Of a DNA stretch of 64,000 nt, positions 1 to 11,945 are shown piece after piece. The stretch lies in the NCBI GenBank assembly GCA_021234155.1, contig JAJEKV010000073.1, positions 3,878,001-3,942,000 of the forward strand, read 5' to 3'. A program made the translations under genes and the position numbers. The notes beneath the pieces were generated by a model. That model was not told the DNA's origin. It ran no database searches and saw only the letters and a program-made list of their open reading frames with translations. The stretch is from Isoetes taiwanensis. Lineage: Eukaryota > Streptophyta > Lycopodiopsida > Isoetales > Isoetaceae. How positions within the stretch are numbered: position 1 is the first letter of the stretch; each line of letters opens with the position of its first letter.

Positions 1-720
1 TTCTTTTTGTACTCCCGCTCATGCTTGAGTATGTACGGCTCCCGTGCCGGCTTGGGCTTCTTAGGTACTGTAGCTGGTTTTGGCCATGCCGGGTAGGGAG
101 GTGGGGCTGCTACTTCCTGGTTATCGGATTGGAGGGTCCCGTCCCTTCTATCTGGCGAGGTATCATCTAGGCGTCATCGTCCAAGTCAGTGTCTGAGGAG
201 GATGATGTCGGTCTGTCGGGCTCACTCTCCGTAATTTTCACCCCTTTGTTGGGTGTCTTCTTCGTTTTCCTCCGAGGCTTCTTCGAGTGGGCTAGATCCT
301 TCCCCTTCTCTTCCCTCTGCTTCAAGAGTTCCGCCTTCTCTGCAAGTCTTTTTCTCTTGGCTTCCCTCTTCTTCTTGCTAATTTTCCTAGAACGATGGGC
401 CAACTTCTCTGAGGTTACAGGGTCCTACTCCTCTTCATCCTCCTCGTCCCCATCCTCCTGGTTCTCCGGGTTCTCCTGTAAGTCAGGATTCTATTGTTGA
501 TCTTGCTCAACCTGCTCGTATTTGTCCTGTACACTCTCCTCCTCCTGGTTCTTGGGGTTTGATTGGTCCGGATTTGGGTTTTGGATTTCTTTATTTCTGG
601 CTCGCTCTCGAGCCTCCCTCGCCTTCTGTTCGGTGGCCAACACTTGGACGCTTGTCTATCCATCCTCCATAACCACTCGAGCAGTCTGTTCGGCGCGGGC
701 CATGTTTTGGAATAATGCAA
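1..720 (-). pseudogene. Ty3/Gypsy-like gag remnant
   Basis: Read on the minus strand from the ATG near 702, a charged reading frame runs leftwards: a glutamine/glutamate-rich stretch, an acidic stretch, then a Lys/Arg-rich segment (AHRSRKISKKKREAK) and a Ser/Asp-rich end near 170. It is broken by three in-frame TAG codons and by one frameshift near 170, after which a proline/lysine-rich frame continues to the window edge. The low-complexity charged composition and the position just behind an LTR and a Met-tRNA-type primer site are what identify it as gag; no CCHC knuckle is visible. The rest of the element lies outside the window. Inactive. The family assignment is inference from context. Confidence 0.5.
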
Positions 721-1397
721 TCGCCTTGCGAACGCCTAAAGATCGCCTTGTTGGTCAGAACGCAGCAAGTTGGAGGAGTACGGTGAGAATGAGAAACCCT
801 AAAGGTCTATTTATAGGTCTGGGAGTTTTAGGGTTTCGACCTACAATTTCCATGTTATACCATTATTTAAAACATTAGTGTTTGCTGGGTTAAGATTTTA
901 GGTTCCTTTAGACAAAATTTATCCCTACCACTCACACGGTGCGTGGGAGGGTCGAGCTAAATTTTAGCTTGGGGCCCTGGCGCACTTTCTGAGGGGTCAC
1001 CTCGTTTTTACTCTATTTTAGGTTTTCTAGACAGTGTTTTAGGGTCATAGCATGTTTTCCTAGCTTAAAATCGAATTTTAGGCTGCCTTACTAATTATAG
1101 ATCTTTCTGGGTGGATGATGGTCAAACACTTACATAGTGCGCGAGAGCCTTGAGCTAAATTTTAGCTAAGGGTCCAGGCGCACTCTGTGAGGGGTCACTC
1201 TCTGATGGCCAAAATTTTCAGGTTTTAAATTATACTTTTGCTAACTAACATTAGCTTAGCTTATTATTCTAAGATGAGAAAAAAAATTTCCACTTTTTGA
1301 GGCTCATGCTTGGGTTGGCATCCCCAAGACTGAAGATCTAAACTGTTAGTACTATTAGGAAATTGGCCAGTGCTCGATCTTGGTCGACCACCATCAT
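721..1397 (-). other. Untranslated leader of the Gypsy-like element with a 62-bp repeat
   Basis: Non-coding stretch between gag and the primer site. It contains two near-identical 62-bp copies, 939-1000 and 1137-1198, each ending in GAGGGGTCAC and each containing the palindromic core AGCTAAATTTTAGCT. No ORF of note. Confidence 0.45.
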
Positions 1398-1410
1398 AGC
1401 CCTGATACTA
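1398..1410 (-). promoter_or_regulatory. Primer binding site, initiator-Met tRNA type (degraded)
   Basis: The minus strand reads AGTATCAGGGCT directly inside the LTR edge. The canonical plant Ty3/Copia primer site is TGGTATCAGAGC, so two or three bases have changed. Confidence 0.5.
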
Positions 1411-1411
1411 C

Positions 1412-1866
1412 TGTGATGTCCCCTACTTCATCTACGATGCTCTTATCATATCAAAAGCTGGAGTTCACCCCTCTGACAACCAAGCTAACAGAGGTCGTCC
1501 ACCTAACACCATTCTCTTGGCAAGGAATCGATGGGGAAGAATGGACATGTCATTCATCCCGTCTCCCCATGGGACCGTCCTAGCTACGGAAGCGTAAATA
1601 ATCATGAGCACATGACACCAAATATATATAACTCCACCTCGAAGGGTGGCTCACCATAACATACATCTGTAAGAACATCAATAACATCAATAACATCAGC
1701 ATAGAAGAAGTCCTACCCAAGGCTCAGACTCAAGGGGAATGGACTAACGGCTTGGGTCTCCAGAAGTCATTGCAGACGGAATTCATGGGAACTGGATTGG
1801 GTTGGCATAGGAACATAGCTGTCAGGTAGTCCACTCCATCCGCCCCTCCTCCCGTGCTTGCCGTGT
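1412..1866 (-). mobile_element. Truncated 5' LTR of the Gypsy-like element
   Basis: The inner edge is TGTGATGTCCCC on the plus strand, adjoining the primer site. On the minus strand the segment is colinear with about 32230-32643 (shared blocks: GAGCCTTGGGTAGG, GGATGGAGTGGACTACC, the purine-rich GAGACGGGA(T/C)GAATGACA, and GATGAACTCCAG-like sequence near the end). Similarity stops near 1866, so the outer two thirds of the LTR are missing. Confidence 0.65.
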
Positions 1867-4072
1867 TAAGAGATGATTAATTATATACTAGGGTGTCTAT
1901 GAAAATGCTCTTTTGGCACATGTATGTTAACCCAGGCATGCCAAAGAAAAAAGAGTTCAAAAAAAGTAGATCTATTCAAAAGAGCTCGAGTTGTATTAAC
2001 GTGTTGCATTAGGAGATTGTGCCCTTGCCACAAACAGGTTATTGCTCCTCCAAATTAAATATTAAAATCTTTCCTTGTGTCCAAAGATCCTTTGAACCTT
2101 AAATGGCAGTGCAAACATTTAGCCATATTACTAAAATTCTGGTAGAAAAAGCCATCTTTAATCATATGTCATGATCTCATGTAGGACTTGTTGGGGGTAT
2201 GAGTTTTGAAGTTATGCCTATATAATGTAACAATGTTTGAAGTTTGAGAGTATAATGTATGTAAGGATATGGGTGACAAAGACGTCGGCGGGTGCAAGTC
2301 CCATCAACCATGCCTTAAAAACAAGGTGCTGCGCACGGAGGGTTGCCCTCCGTGACCTGAGGGTGAAGTGAACAAGAATTTCATTCGTGATCCCTAAAAT
2401 ATTATTCTAGTTCCGAAACACAATGGACCATTGTAGGAGCAATTAGGATAGTATTCCTAAGCCTATTTCAAACATGGTTCTCGAGAAATAATGCCTTGGT
2501 ACATTATGAAAATAATGTAAGGAAAATAGCAATGGGTAAATGGTTTGGAAAAACCGTATGGGGTTAAATAACCATTGAAATAAAATGGATATACTTTTAA
2601 ATACCATTAAGTAAAAGTGTAAGCATCCCTAATATAGGCTGAGCACCTTCGTGGCTTAGCCACCGGATTGGATGCAGCAGAAGCTGCTAGTTTCGAGCTT
2701 CGGCAGAATCACCTGCCCACTGACTGCTTGCCACCTGGTGCCATGCTAGCAAGGGTTCAGAAAAGCGGTGGCCCGTTACCAGGAAAAACACAGGGCTCAG
2801 GAAACACATCGGGCAGTTAGTTCTGGTGCTCGGAAGTGATTCGATTGGATCCTTTGGGGATTGCTAAAAACCAGTTACAGTTGGCCGGGAAAGCCTCCAT
2901 GGTATCAAAGACTCAAATATCAAGCCTGCCAAGGCTCTCTTTAATCCAAGTTTCAGCTTTCAATTACTGTTAATGGTTGCAAAAACAGAGTTGGGTCTAA
3001 AATTGGAGTGAGAATTAGCAACCGCAGCAACCTTTGTTTATTTCAAGTGGGCAAATATAAAAGAATACAGGGCGGAACTGAGAAATGGAAAAAACCGATG
3101 ATTCTACTAGTTTCAGGTCTGTGCATCCCTTTAGCTTATTTTTTTTTTCCAATTTGGCCTCTGATTCTGAGGTAATATTAACAATGGATTGCTGGGCGTA
3201 CTCCAGCATGGAGTTGTTGAAGATTCTTTCCTTCCAATTTAAGGTACGGCAAACAATTTCCATTGCTAACCTTCAAAATGCCCTTTAGCAATTAGCAATA
3301 TCAAGATATCAACAAAATCAGCATCGGCTTCTTGTTCCTGCTTTAATCGCCTTTCTGATTTGAGCACAATGGCACAATCCCTAACAGACCCATCATCAGA
3401 AAGATAATTTTACATCTACTTTCTGGATTTTCGCAAGATTAAATCTACAATCCATAAAAAATTTTCTGAGCCCTGCCAAGGTCCAGCTTCATCTTTTCAT
3501 CTAGGAAACTGTAAAAAAATCGCATCACTTCTATAAAGTCAAAGCATCTTACCGTTTTTAGTCTTGAATCTTTCCGTTTTTGCCGCTCAAGGCATCGTTT
3601 CTCTGTTGCAGTTCAAAATCCCTGAAAGAATACAGAAGAAGCAGCAAGAAAAGAAATCATGGTCGATTCTAGGCTGTAAATCGACCCACATAGAATCTCT
3701 GTCATGGGCAAACTTAGAACAAACTGCAGATGCGCTATCCAGACCGCCTAATAGTTTCTTCAGTTTCTTGGCTAACTCTGCCATCACTGCCCAGTGCCAT
3801 AGCCCTGTACACTGCTAGAGACCTGGAAGAAACATAGAATCTGAGCCAGACACGCCTCAACGACCCCTTGCTCTTAGACAAAGAAACAAACTGCGGCCAA
3901 GCTTTCAATGACACAAACTCGAAACAGGGGACGAGGAAAGCAAGAACAAAAATGATAAACAAGACTAAAGCTTAAGCCTCTATAAAGACAAAAAAAGACC
4001 AAACAAATCACCACCGGATTGAGGCAGAATCCCTTTTCCAGTGGCTGTAGAACTTCTTGCTCAATCCATAGC
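1867..4072. other. Non-coding stretch, no gene recognised
   Basis: AT-rich DNA. Short ORFs at 3015-3263 and 3564-3962 overlap on both strands, show no family signature and are probably chance. A block at 2280-2400 with an inverted CGGAGGGTTGCCCTCCG motif resembles LTR or leader sequence, but no ends could be fixed. Confidence 0.4.
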
Positions 4073-4427
4073 GTAGCTATACTCTAACTGTTGGTAAGAG
4101 CCTAGGAATGGCCGATCTGCACTTGAAAATTGCTGTCGTTGCTTCATACTACCGGAAAGAAGCTCCAAAGAGTGGCTATGGCGATGAACGGGCAAAAACC
4201 AGAGGATGAACAGGCAAAAACTTAGAGAAAAACAGGGCATAAAAGATAAACAAGGTGCGCCATAGCCACGCCTGCGAAGGAATGGGCTGGATGACCGACC
4301 ACTTACAGGCACCAGCCAGTTTTTAGCAGTCACCAGTATATGCTAGGCATATGCCGGCATATACCTGGATATGCCCACATACCCACATAAACGAGGGTTT
4401 GCCCCCCTAGGGGCAACCCAAAAAATT
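4073..4427. repeat. Dispersed 355-bp repeat, copy 1
   Basis: Nearly identical to 8467-8817 in the same orientation. Both copies run from AGCTATACTCTAACTG to a palindromic end, TTGCCCC(C)CCTAGGGGCAA. The shared sequence gives matching minus-strand ORFs (4061-4333 and 8337-8726) that have no recognisable domain and are best seen as part of the repeat. No coding domains of a retrotransposon lie between the copies, so they are not obviously LTRs of one element. Confidence 0.75.
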
Positions 4428-4447
4428 CTTTCCATATTAGACATATA

Positions 4448-4477
4448 CTAGTAAACGTGTGCCCGGCGTTGCCGGGC
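4448..4477 (-). mobile_element. Helitron 3' terminus
   Basis: On the minus strand the order is a perfect GC-rich hairpin (GCCCGGCAACGCCGGGC), ten bases, then CTAG followed by T. This is the Helitron 3' end pattern (hairpin, short spacer, CTRR, insertion before T). The element would extend rightwards; its TC 5' end was not located. Confidence 0.6.
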
Positions 4478-5567
4478 TAATGTCCTGGCTTGGGTTTTAC
4501 ATGGCCTTAACGTCCATATATACGCAACTTCCAAGAGCACCAGAGGTCGATGCTGCAAGAATAGACATGATTTGCTTGTGTAAATATGTTTATTGTTGGA
4601 ATTGTCTAACAACGGTATCAGTAACGTATTAACTTTGCATTTAAAAGATAGATTTTAGTAAAGAAACTAATGCTTTATAAGGAATGTAGAGGGCAAATAA
4701 ACCTTTCTCTAAGTAAATTTTTTTGGGAAGGCAGATGCAAAATGTATGCTCAAAATATCACGCTTAGAAGTCGTTAAGCACATCAACAAAAGATAGGTAC
4801 ATATATGCAAACAGAAATTTTCATCCTGGTTCATTGGCCTTCTTTAGTTCACGATGGAATATGCATCTCCACATGGCACACATCACCCCCGGGACCTAAT
4901 GTCAGACTTTTGTGGATGCTTCCGCGATATCTTCACTTCTCCTACAAATAACATCTTAATTGGTGTAAAAGTGAAATGCATATGCGAATCAATGATTCAA
5001 ATTGCCCATGATGTCTCATGACTATCAATTACGTAAGATAACTCATTCTGAAGGTAGGCTCATATAGTGGAATCAGATATCGCCTCAGGACAAAACCATT
5101 TGTAGACCTTAAAATGCACTCCATACATATTCCAGCACAGGTGTCAGTGCACAATGTCGTTTGCCATCTGATAAAATAGGCATTTAAAAAGACAACTATC
5201 TCGTATTTGCAAATTTAAATGCATGGTCATTAATTGGTCTTTTCTATAACCACTTTATCCTATCTTCTTGGTAGCACATCTACTATATAGTGTGAGCATC
5301 TTTAAATGTTAGACATGACTCGCCATGGTAATTGTGCAATTCTTCAAAATGCGCCCGATGATGTCGAGCTACATAGGGGTGTGTGTGGGTTTTTGAAATT
5401 CATAGGTCATGCGTCCATGCTCAACAGTCAATGCCATGATAATGTAGGGGTTAGCAATTGCATGGGTTCAAGATAGTAACAATGTTAATTTGTAGATGCC
5501 ATTTACATAGGGTGTGTGTGATATGGGCTTTTGATTTATGTTGAGGCATGAGCCAATGCCTCAACCA
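4478..5567. other. Non-coding stretch, possible Helitron interior
   Basis: AT-rich, no ORF of interest. It lies on the interior side of the Helitron terminus at 4448. No RepHel sequence is visible. Confidence 0.35.
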
Positions 5568-5955
5568 CTAAAGATGGCTTTATTTCAAACCATATTTTCA
5601 TTGTTTCAATATTCTTATGTTGGGTAATATGGCTTCTAGATAATAATGTGCCAAGTAATGTTAGACACGTAGTAGTTTCTGTTAATTGGGAATTCATATC
5701 ATAGCCTTGAAGCGTGAGCGAGCAAATTGAAAGGGAAATTTATATCCTAAAGATGGCTTTATCTAACATTACTTAGATGGCTTTCTTTCAAAACTATTTC
5801 CATTGTTCAATATGCTTATGTTGAGTAGTATGTTTTCTAGATGATAATGTGCTAAGTAATGTTACACATGTAGTAGTTTGTGTTAATTGGGAATTTATGT
5901 CACAGCCTTGAAGCGTGAGTGAGCAAAGTGAAATGAAAATTTGCATCCTAAATTT
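5568..5955. repeat. Tandem duplication, about 200-bp unit
   Basis: Two diverged copies. Both run from AGATGGCTTT.TTTCAAA through a shared AGTAATGTTA.ACA.GTAGTAGTTT block to CCTTGAAGCGTGAG.GAGCAAA. Copy 1 is about 5568-5757 and copy 2 about 5773-5955. Non-coding. Confidence 0.7.
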
Positions 5956-7280
5956 ATTTGGGTATTATATGCTACAAATTTGTTATGCCCAAAGCCATAA
6001 TTAGTGTTCATTTATTTGGTAACTGAAATTATGTGGTATTGCTTCAGCAATTGCTCATTTTGCATAGATCTGGCTTCCTTAAAACATCTCACTTGCTAAA
6101 ACTCTTGGCATAGTGGAAGAGATGGGCCTTAAAGCTCCTTGTTGATCTTACCAGTATCCAAATCATTCAAGAGCCCACCATAATAGAGAAGGCTTACATG
6201 ATACCTGAATATTGAAGAAAAATCTGGTCCATGATGTCAATGTAGGGCGTTACCAATTGCATCACTGTAGCATTGAGTTTATGGAGCAAAAAAAGCCTGA
6301 AAGTTACAGTTGATTGTTCTCCTTTTCAATGACTATTTAGATGTTCGAGAGGACAAAACCTGACCTGGAAGAGTTTGTTTCACAGGGAGCTCAATTGTCG
6401 CACCTTTAGTAAAAACTGCAATGACAAAGTAAAATAAAGATAAAGGTGAGGACTATAATTATGTCAGAACTACTACCATGCTCCATGGACAGAATGTTGA
6501 TTCTCCATTTTGAAGGGTGACATGTCTTTGTTAAAAAGCAAAAACAGCTATCTATTGAGTCCCTTTCATGATTTCTTTTTGTAAGATCAGGACAACCCAC
6601 CTTCAATATATCAACTTCTGGAGGAGGCTTTGTGCCAAGATATGCACGTCCCTTATGGGGTGACTCGGTCCTCCAAGGGAGAAAAGCCTTCCACTTGAAT
6701 GTCTTCACTTTCCACAGATTGAGCCATTAGGAGGCAATCTATTTCCATTCTTCAAAATACTTGCCCATTGTGAGGACCTGCAAGGGATGGTTTAAAAATA
6801 TGATATAGATAATATAAAAACTTGAACCACTTTCCAGTGCCTTTAGTATATTCTCCAAAAAGTTGACAACTTACTTTTTCAGATGCCCAATAGACTTTTG
6901 TGAGATGTCATTTTTACTGGAGCGAGACATCTCTTTTTCTTTAGAGCTACCATCTTCCCTGTCTGGAAATGCTTTTGCAGTATTTCTTGCTTCAGAAATT
7001 ATTTCTCGCTTCAGAAATCATTTGTCCAGTAGAGATACCATAATCTGCCTCATGTGGTTTGCCAGCCTCTAGCATGTTCTGCACTCTAGATGTAGCTCCA
7101 AGAGCAAGCCTATCTTGTGCATCAACTCCTCTAACCATTCTGGCCCTGAAAGGAATACTTATCACCAGGCTTTATTACATCGTCGTCATTCTTGCTTGCC
7201 AAATATTGTTAAAACTACTTATGCCACTATTATAAGAGCTGCAGCAACCCTAGTTTTAAATGATTTTCAAGATCAAAAAG
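5956..7280. other. Non-coding stretch, no gene recognised
   Basis: One 100-codon minus-strand ORF at 6406-6708 (its N-terminal part rich in Pro, Lys and Gly, its C-terminal part hydrophobic) has no family signature. A small direct repeat TTATTTCTCGCTTCAGAAATCA-like sits near 6990-7020. Nothing firmer can be said. Confidence 0.35.
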
Positions 7281-7388
7281 AACAATCTACAACCATGTTC
7301 CTTGCTCTAACACACCCAATTTACAATAATGAAGAACAATCTACAACCATGTTCCTTGCTCTAACACACCCAATTTACAATAATGAAT
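7281..7388. repeat. Perfect 54-bp tandem duplication
   Basis: The unit starting AACAATCTACAACCATG occurs twice, at 7281 and 7335, without a difference. A related single copy (TTCTAACACACCCAATTTGC) sits near 8310. The perfect identity argues for a recent slippage or repair event. Confidence 0.85.
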
Positions 7389-8466
7389 ATGGGTATAAAA
7401 GAAAGTGTAATAAAATTGAAGAACAAACCTCTGGAGCTTATGAAGACCCAATTCCAAGTCGAAATTGAAATGTTTAAAAAAAAAATAGTTTGTGTCAAAC
7501 AACACCAACATCTCTGTTCAGAAAGTCCCTTGGAAACAATGCCAGATTTTAGAAAACTGAAGTTCCGTGCAAAATGCTGCCAGTGAGAACCTGTGTTGGC
7601 AAAGGACATGCATGTGACTCAAATTCCCTGCGTTCGAAGCCTGAAGAAAAAGAAAGCGGTCAAAATGCATAACATTTGGATAAAAGATGCACAACATAAT
7701 CTGCATCAAGGGCAGAAACTTGAGTCCCTGCAAACACATGTACATCTAAACTCTGTCTATCTAAAACTTAAACCTTATTTACTGCTTATTTACTGCAGTA
7801 CCTTATGGTGGATATACATGCCTGCCATGCGATAAACACCAACTTGCTCTCCAAGATTCTAACACCAGACAAAAGGCAAGCCAGCAGGAGCAACGGGCTA
7901 TGTTAAAAAGCTCGATTAAGGTGCACTGATTTGCATAGCAGAAGATTAAAAAATAGAGACAAATGCATGAGATGGATTGAAAAATACGATACATTCGCCA
8001 GAGGACTCCGTTCTGAACAATGCACTCTAATTAGGGGAAAAAAAGAGCAACAAACTCTGTTTTGTGCACAAATAATGTATCAAGCCGGCAGACCCGATTC
8101 TTCAAAAAGACGATTTTAGCTCATTGTCTTACGCCAAGGACTCGTCAAGCTCGCATATCAGGACTAAAGCCGTTCGCAAAACTCTAAATTCCAATACAAC
8201 TAAGGCACAAAGTTAGCTTCTTCTGCTTATCATTTCGGAGACTGTAGCAATCCTAGATTCAAATACAAAATAACTCACAATAATTTTCAACATCAAAGAT
8301 ATCGGTCTTTGTTCTAACACACCCAATTTGCAGGAATCAAAGGCCAAAATATAGATATACGAAAGATTTGGAAGACAAACCTCTGAAAACGATGAGAAAT
8401 GCTTTTTTGAGAAAGAATATAGGTGGCTTGTAGCTGCTCCAACGATTTTTTTGAGATTTTGATGCG
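7389..8466. other. Non-coding stretch between repeats
   Basis: Many short overlapping ORFs on both strands (7361-7994), none with a recognisable motif. Together with 4480-7280 it forms the DNA between the two 355-bp repeats. Confidence 0.35.
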
Positions 8467-8817
8467 CAGCTATACTCTAACTGTTGGTAAGAGCCTAGGA
8501 ATGGCCGATCTGCACTTGAAAATTGCTGTCGTTGCTTCATACTACCGGAAAGAAGCTCCAAAGAGTGGCTATGGCGATGAACGGGCAAAAACCAGAGGAT
8601 GAACAGGCAAAAACTTAGAGAAAAACAGGGTATAAAAAATAAACAAGCTGCGCCATAGCCACGCCTGCGAAGGAATGGGCTGGATGACCGAGCACTTACA
8701 GGCACCAGCCAGTTTTTAGCAGTCATCAGTATATGCTAGGCATATGCCGGCATATACTTGGATATGCCCACATACCCACATAAACGAGGGTTTGCCCCCC
8801 CTAGGGGCAACCCAAAA
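8467..8817. repeat. Dispersed 355-bp repeat, copy 2
   Basis: Second copy of the repeat at 4073-4427, same orientation, differing by scattered point changes. It ends with the same TTGCCCC...GGGGCAA hairpin. Different flanks on both sides show the shared unit has definite borders. Confidence 0.75.
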
Positions 8818-9123
8818 AAAAAGGTCTAATATTAGGTGAACATGGGCCTACACTTGAATTGACATCCATAATCTTAACATATATAATTCTTAGGGGGAAG
8901 ATGCATTTGGCATATTCGATTGATTCCCGCCACGTATTTCCGGGGGGAAAAAAATAGAGAAACAAAGAAAAAAGGCCGTAAAAAATGAAATCGGAAAAAA
9001 AAATTTGCTGGGATGTGTCGCTGGCATGTGATTCCAGAGGTAATGCGGCTGTCAATGCGGTTGGATTTTGCGGTCGATGGCTGAGGATTTCAAGCGCTGG
9101 GAGGATTGTATAAGCAGCTCCGG
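8818..9123. other. Non-coding stretch
   Basis: AT-rich, with A-runs near 8950-9000. No gene seen. Confidence 0.35.
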
Positions 9124-9181
9124 AGCCAATTTCTGCCGATCCAACATGGGCGAGCCAATTTCTGCCGATCCAACATGGGCG
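9124..9181. repeat. 29-bp tandem duplication
   Basis: The unit GAGCCAATTTCTGCCGATCC (first 20 of 29 bases) is present twice head to tail. It lies upstream of the MOCOS-like pseudogene. Confidence 0.85.
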
Positions 9182-9438
9182 ACGGCAATAGATCGGACCA
9201 AAGGCAAGGGCTTATTTCTGTCTCCTCCCTCCATTTTCCACCTCAGATAGATTCAATTAATGGAGCATTAGTGTAGAAATCTTAAGATCTAAAGGTGCAA
9301 TGCTGTTGATTTTAGTACTTCCTGCTATTCTTTGAGCTTGAATCTGTTTCAGAAGGTCACAGGTTTGGTGGGTTTGGGCGGAAAGCAAACGAGGTCCTCT
9401 TCATGCAATAGCTGCTAAAACTCTTAACACTTCAAGAT

Positions 9439-10054
9439 ATGCCATCGCTATTTTGGCAGTTACACCATGCTGTGGAAGTAGATGAAGGCGGTCCTTCTCG
9501 ACCTCCTAAATCCGTTGCTAATCACTCTGGTAAGCTTTCAGTTGTTGAAAATAATGCAGAAACTTCTGTAGAAGACCATATATGCAGCCTTGAAGATTTT
9601 CCTTCTTTGGAATCATCTTTCCTTGCCTTTAAGCAGACATATCCCAAATTCCCAAATACCTTTACAGTAGATGATATCCGTTCCGAGGAATATACACATC
9701 TTCAGCAGAAGGGACATGTTTGTCTAGACTATTGTGGCTTTGATCTGTTATCTCTACTTCAAAGACAGATGGATCCATTCCAGTCCTCTTTCAGCCTCTC
9801 CCATATGTCTGTAAATCTTCCTGCCCAGGCGACTTATGGTACTGCAGATGAGGGCTCCATTGAATGGGGGATCTGAGGAAGAATAATGGAATATCTGAAT
9901 ATCAATGATAATGAATACAACATGGTTTTTACTGCTAGCAAGAGGACAACTTTCAAGCTCCTTGCTGAATCATATAACTTTCGAGCCAATCCCAGGCTGA
10001 TCACTGTGTATGACCATAAAAGTGAGTCTGTTGATTTTATGGTGGAGTTTGCCT
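9439..10054 (+). pseudogene. MOCOS-like PLP-dependent (aminotransferase V) protein, truncated
   Basis: The frame opens at ATG 9439 and matches the N-terminal third of the plant proteins annotated as PLP-dependent transferases similar to molybdenum cofactor sulfurase. Seen in order: a LPSLESSF-type segment (here FPSLESSFLAFKQTYP, residues about 53-68), the R.EEY.HL...HVCLDY block (about 81-98), a TYG block near residue 132, then after an in-frame TGA at 9874 the RIMEYLNINDNEYNMVFTA and TFKLLAESYNF blocks. The frame ends near 10054, well before the PLP-binding lysine region. There is no intron, as is usual for this plant family. The stop and the missing C-terminal two thirds make it a pseudogene fragment. 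The remaining uncertainty is which paralogue it came from. Confidence 0.7.
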
Positions 10055-11522
10055 AATAAATTTATGATGCCGCTGCATTACCATAGATTTAGCAAATCTG
10101 AATATGTAAAAATGCTGGAATGGCCGCTTGATCGATTGCTGGAAGAATATGCCTCCCTGTTTCTGCTATAGGAGGCCTTTTGAGAAAAGAGAGTATGCCA
10201 TTGGAGCTTTTCTCAAGCTTTTGTTACAGAATAATGCTTCCTTGCAGTTTGAGTAGTTACATGATTATCATATGATTTTGCTTGAACCATGTACTGGCTT
10301 TCTTTGGAGTCTCTGGCTGCTACTCAGGTATATGACTGAGTTACATACCTTCATTGCTTAGGGGCATGGGCCAACTAATCTAGAGCATCACCAAGGCGCA
10401 ACCTATACGATACGCAACTGTGGTTCTTGCTGGGTATCACATTGTGGTTCATAGCAGTTATATGTGGTTCCTAACAAATGTGCGTGTAATTGGCATTCTA
10501 TCTTCCACCATGGCTGATTTTAGTTTTCTTGCTCATTCTAGCAAAGTCTTCGTCTTTGTTCTGTTTCGTTGATCCTTCCAGGATATTGGGCCCATGACCA
10601 CAGATAAGTGCCACAATCATTTTCGAGAGGATATCTCTCTAATGAATAGATCTTGCCATGTCTATCCTTCCAAATATAGTGGATCATAATGATTAAAAGA
10701 AATCTGTAATATAGTGTTTTCCAAACTGGAAATCTCAAATAGGAATATATATGAAATATCAAATATGAATGTAAATGTTCAGATTGCGTCCAGCTACCAT
10801 GGAAAAGCCAACGTGTTCTCCTAGTGCCATAGAGAAACTACGATGTTAAGATATGAAATATATGAAAAAATAGACGGTCATGCATTAAACAACTTTCTAA
10901 TATGATTTTGTTTCAAGGGACATCGTAAACAACTTTCTAATATGATTTTGATCCAAGGGACCTCTTAGAAAACGATAGTTGACCAAATTATATTATAGAA
11001 AACATATAACGTCTTGGTCATATGTCATCCATGGGTTCGTATAAATAAGCTTCACAAAATAGAGCTATCCAAGGACAAAGAAATCACTTTGAATTTCTTC
11101 CTGCCTTTTTAGGACGTCTCTGGCACAAATTCAATCATCTCCACCAAAGCCAAAGCTTCATCATCACAGAAGGAAAGGGAATTTAGCCCTCTATGCAAAA
11201 TGGTTTTTTGCACCCATTGCATTTCATATTATGAAAAAAGCAAAACTCATGATTGCCAGCTTCAGAACCACCCACAAACCTATGATTAAATGAACAAATT
11301 TGTCTTAGATGCAATTCTTGCACTGCGACTCGCATGAAACCAACAAAGCGCCCGAATACCAAAGGAGATAGGCTTCTCATTCATCTCAGCAGATTTCTAC
11401 AATGGTGGACAGTGGATAGCCGCACACATGCGAACTACCCACAAAAAATAAAGGGAAAATCCAATTATAACATTTGGACCTCAAAAACAAATACAATGCT
11501 AATAGATGAGTGGCTGATGTAC
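10055..11522. other. Non-coding stretch, no gene recognised
   Basis: AT-rich. A short direct repeat AACTTTCTAATATGATTTTG occurs near 10890 and 10931. No coding signature. Confidence 0.35.
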
Positions 11523-11605
11523 CTGCCGAAAGCTTATCACCGGGATTAAAAAACCCCGCCCTTTCAGGTTTTCGAGGAAAAACCCTAGTGATAAGCCTTC
11601 GGCAA
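11523..11605. repeat. Small inverted repeat around a LINE-tail-like core
   Basis: Arms CTGCCGAAAGCTTATCAC (11523-11540) and GTGATAAGCCTTCGGCAA (11588-11605) pair almost completely. The loop holds GGGATTAAAAAACCCC and GGTTTTCGAGG, resembling on the minus strand the LINE 3' tail found at 20197 and 46270. Confidence 0.55.
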
Positions 11606-11945
11606 GGGGCTTAGACAAACGTAAGGCATAGAATCGCTCCCAAAAACCCGCGCATGGAGAAGTCAAAACGGATGGCGCTCGCCAACCTGTACCTGCACAT
11701 CACCAACAACAAACGAGAAACATACCAAAGAATAGCATCACCCAGTGGGTGGAAAAAAAGCATCACCCACCGGGTGGAAAAACATGATAAACAGAACTTG
11801 TACAAAATATAGTAAACAAAGAAGGGGGGGAGGGTGGGTTCAAAGAGAATAAGGTACTGCTGAGAGAAGAGGAAGCGCCGATGAAACGTCGATGAAGAAC
11901 TCTGCAATAAGTAGCAAACGCCCAACCTGACGAACGGCCCAAAAC
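11606..11945. other. Non-coding stretch
   Basis: Contains two close copies of a CATCACCCA(G/C).GGGTGGAAAAA block near 11737 and 11761. No gene seen. Confidence 0.35.

Noticed and set aside
2210-2420. Possible Copia LTR starting TGTTGGGGGTATGAG
   Set aside because: No matching CA end, primer site or second copy could be identified.
4061-4333. ORF shared with 8337-8726 as a small protein family
   Set aside because: Both lie in a dispersed non-coding repeat, have no domain, and conservation is explained by the repeat itself.
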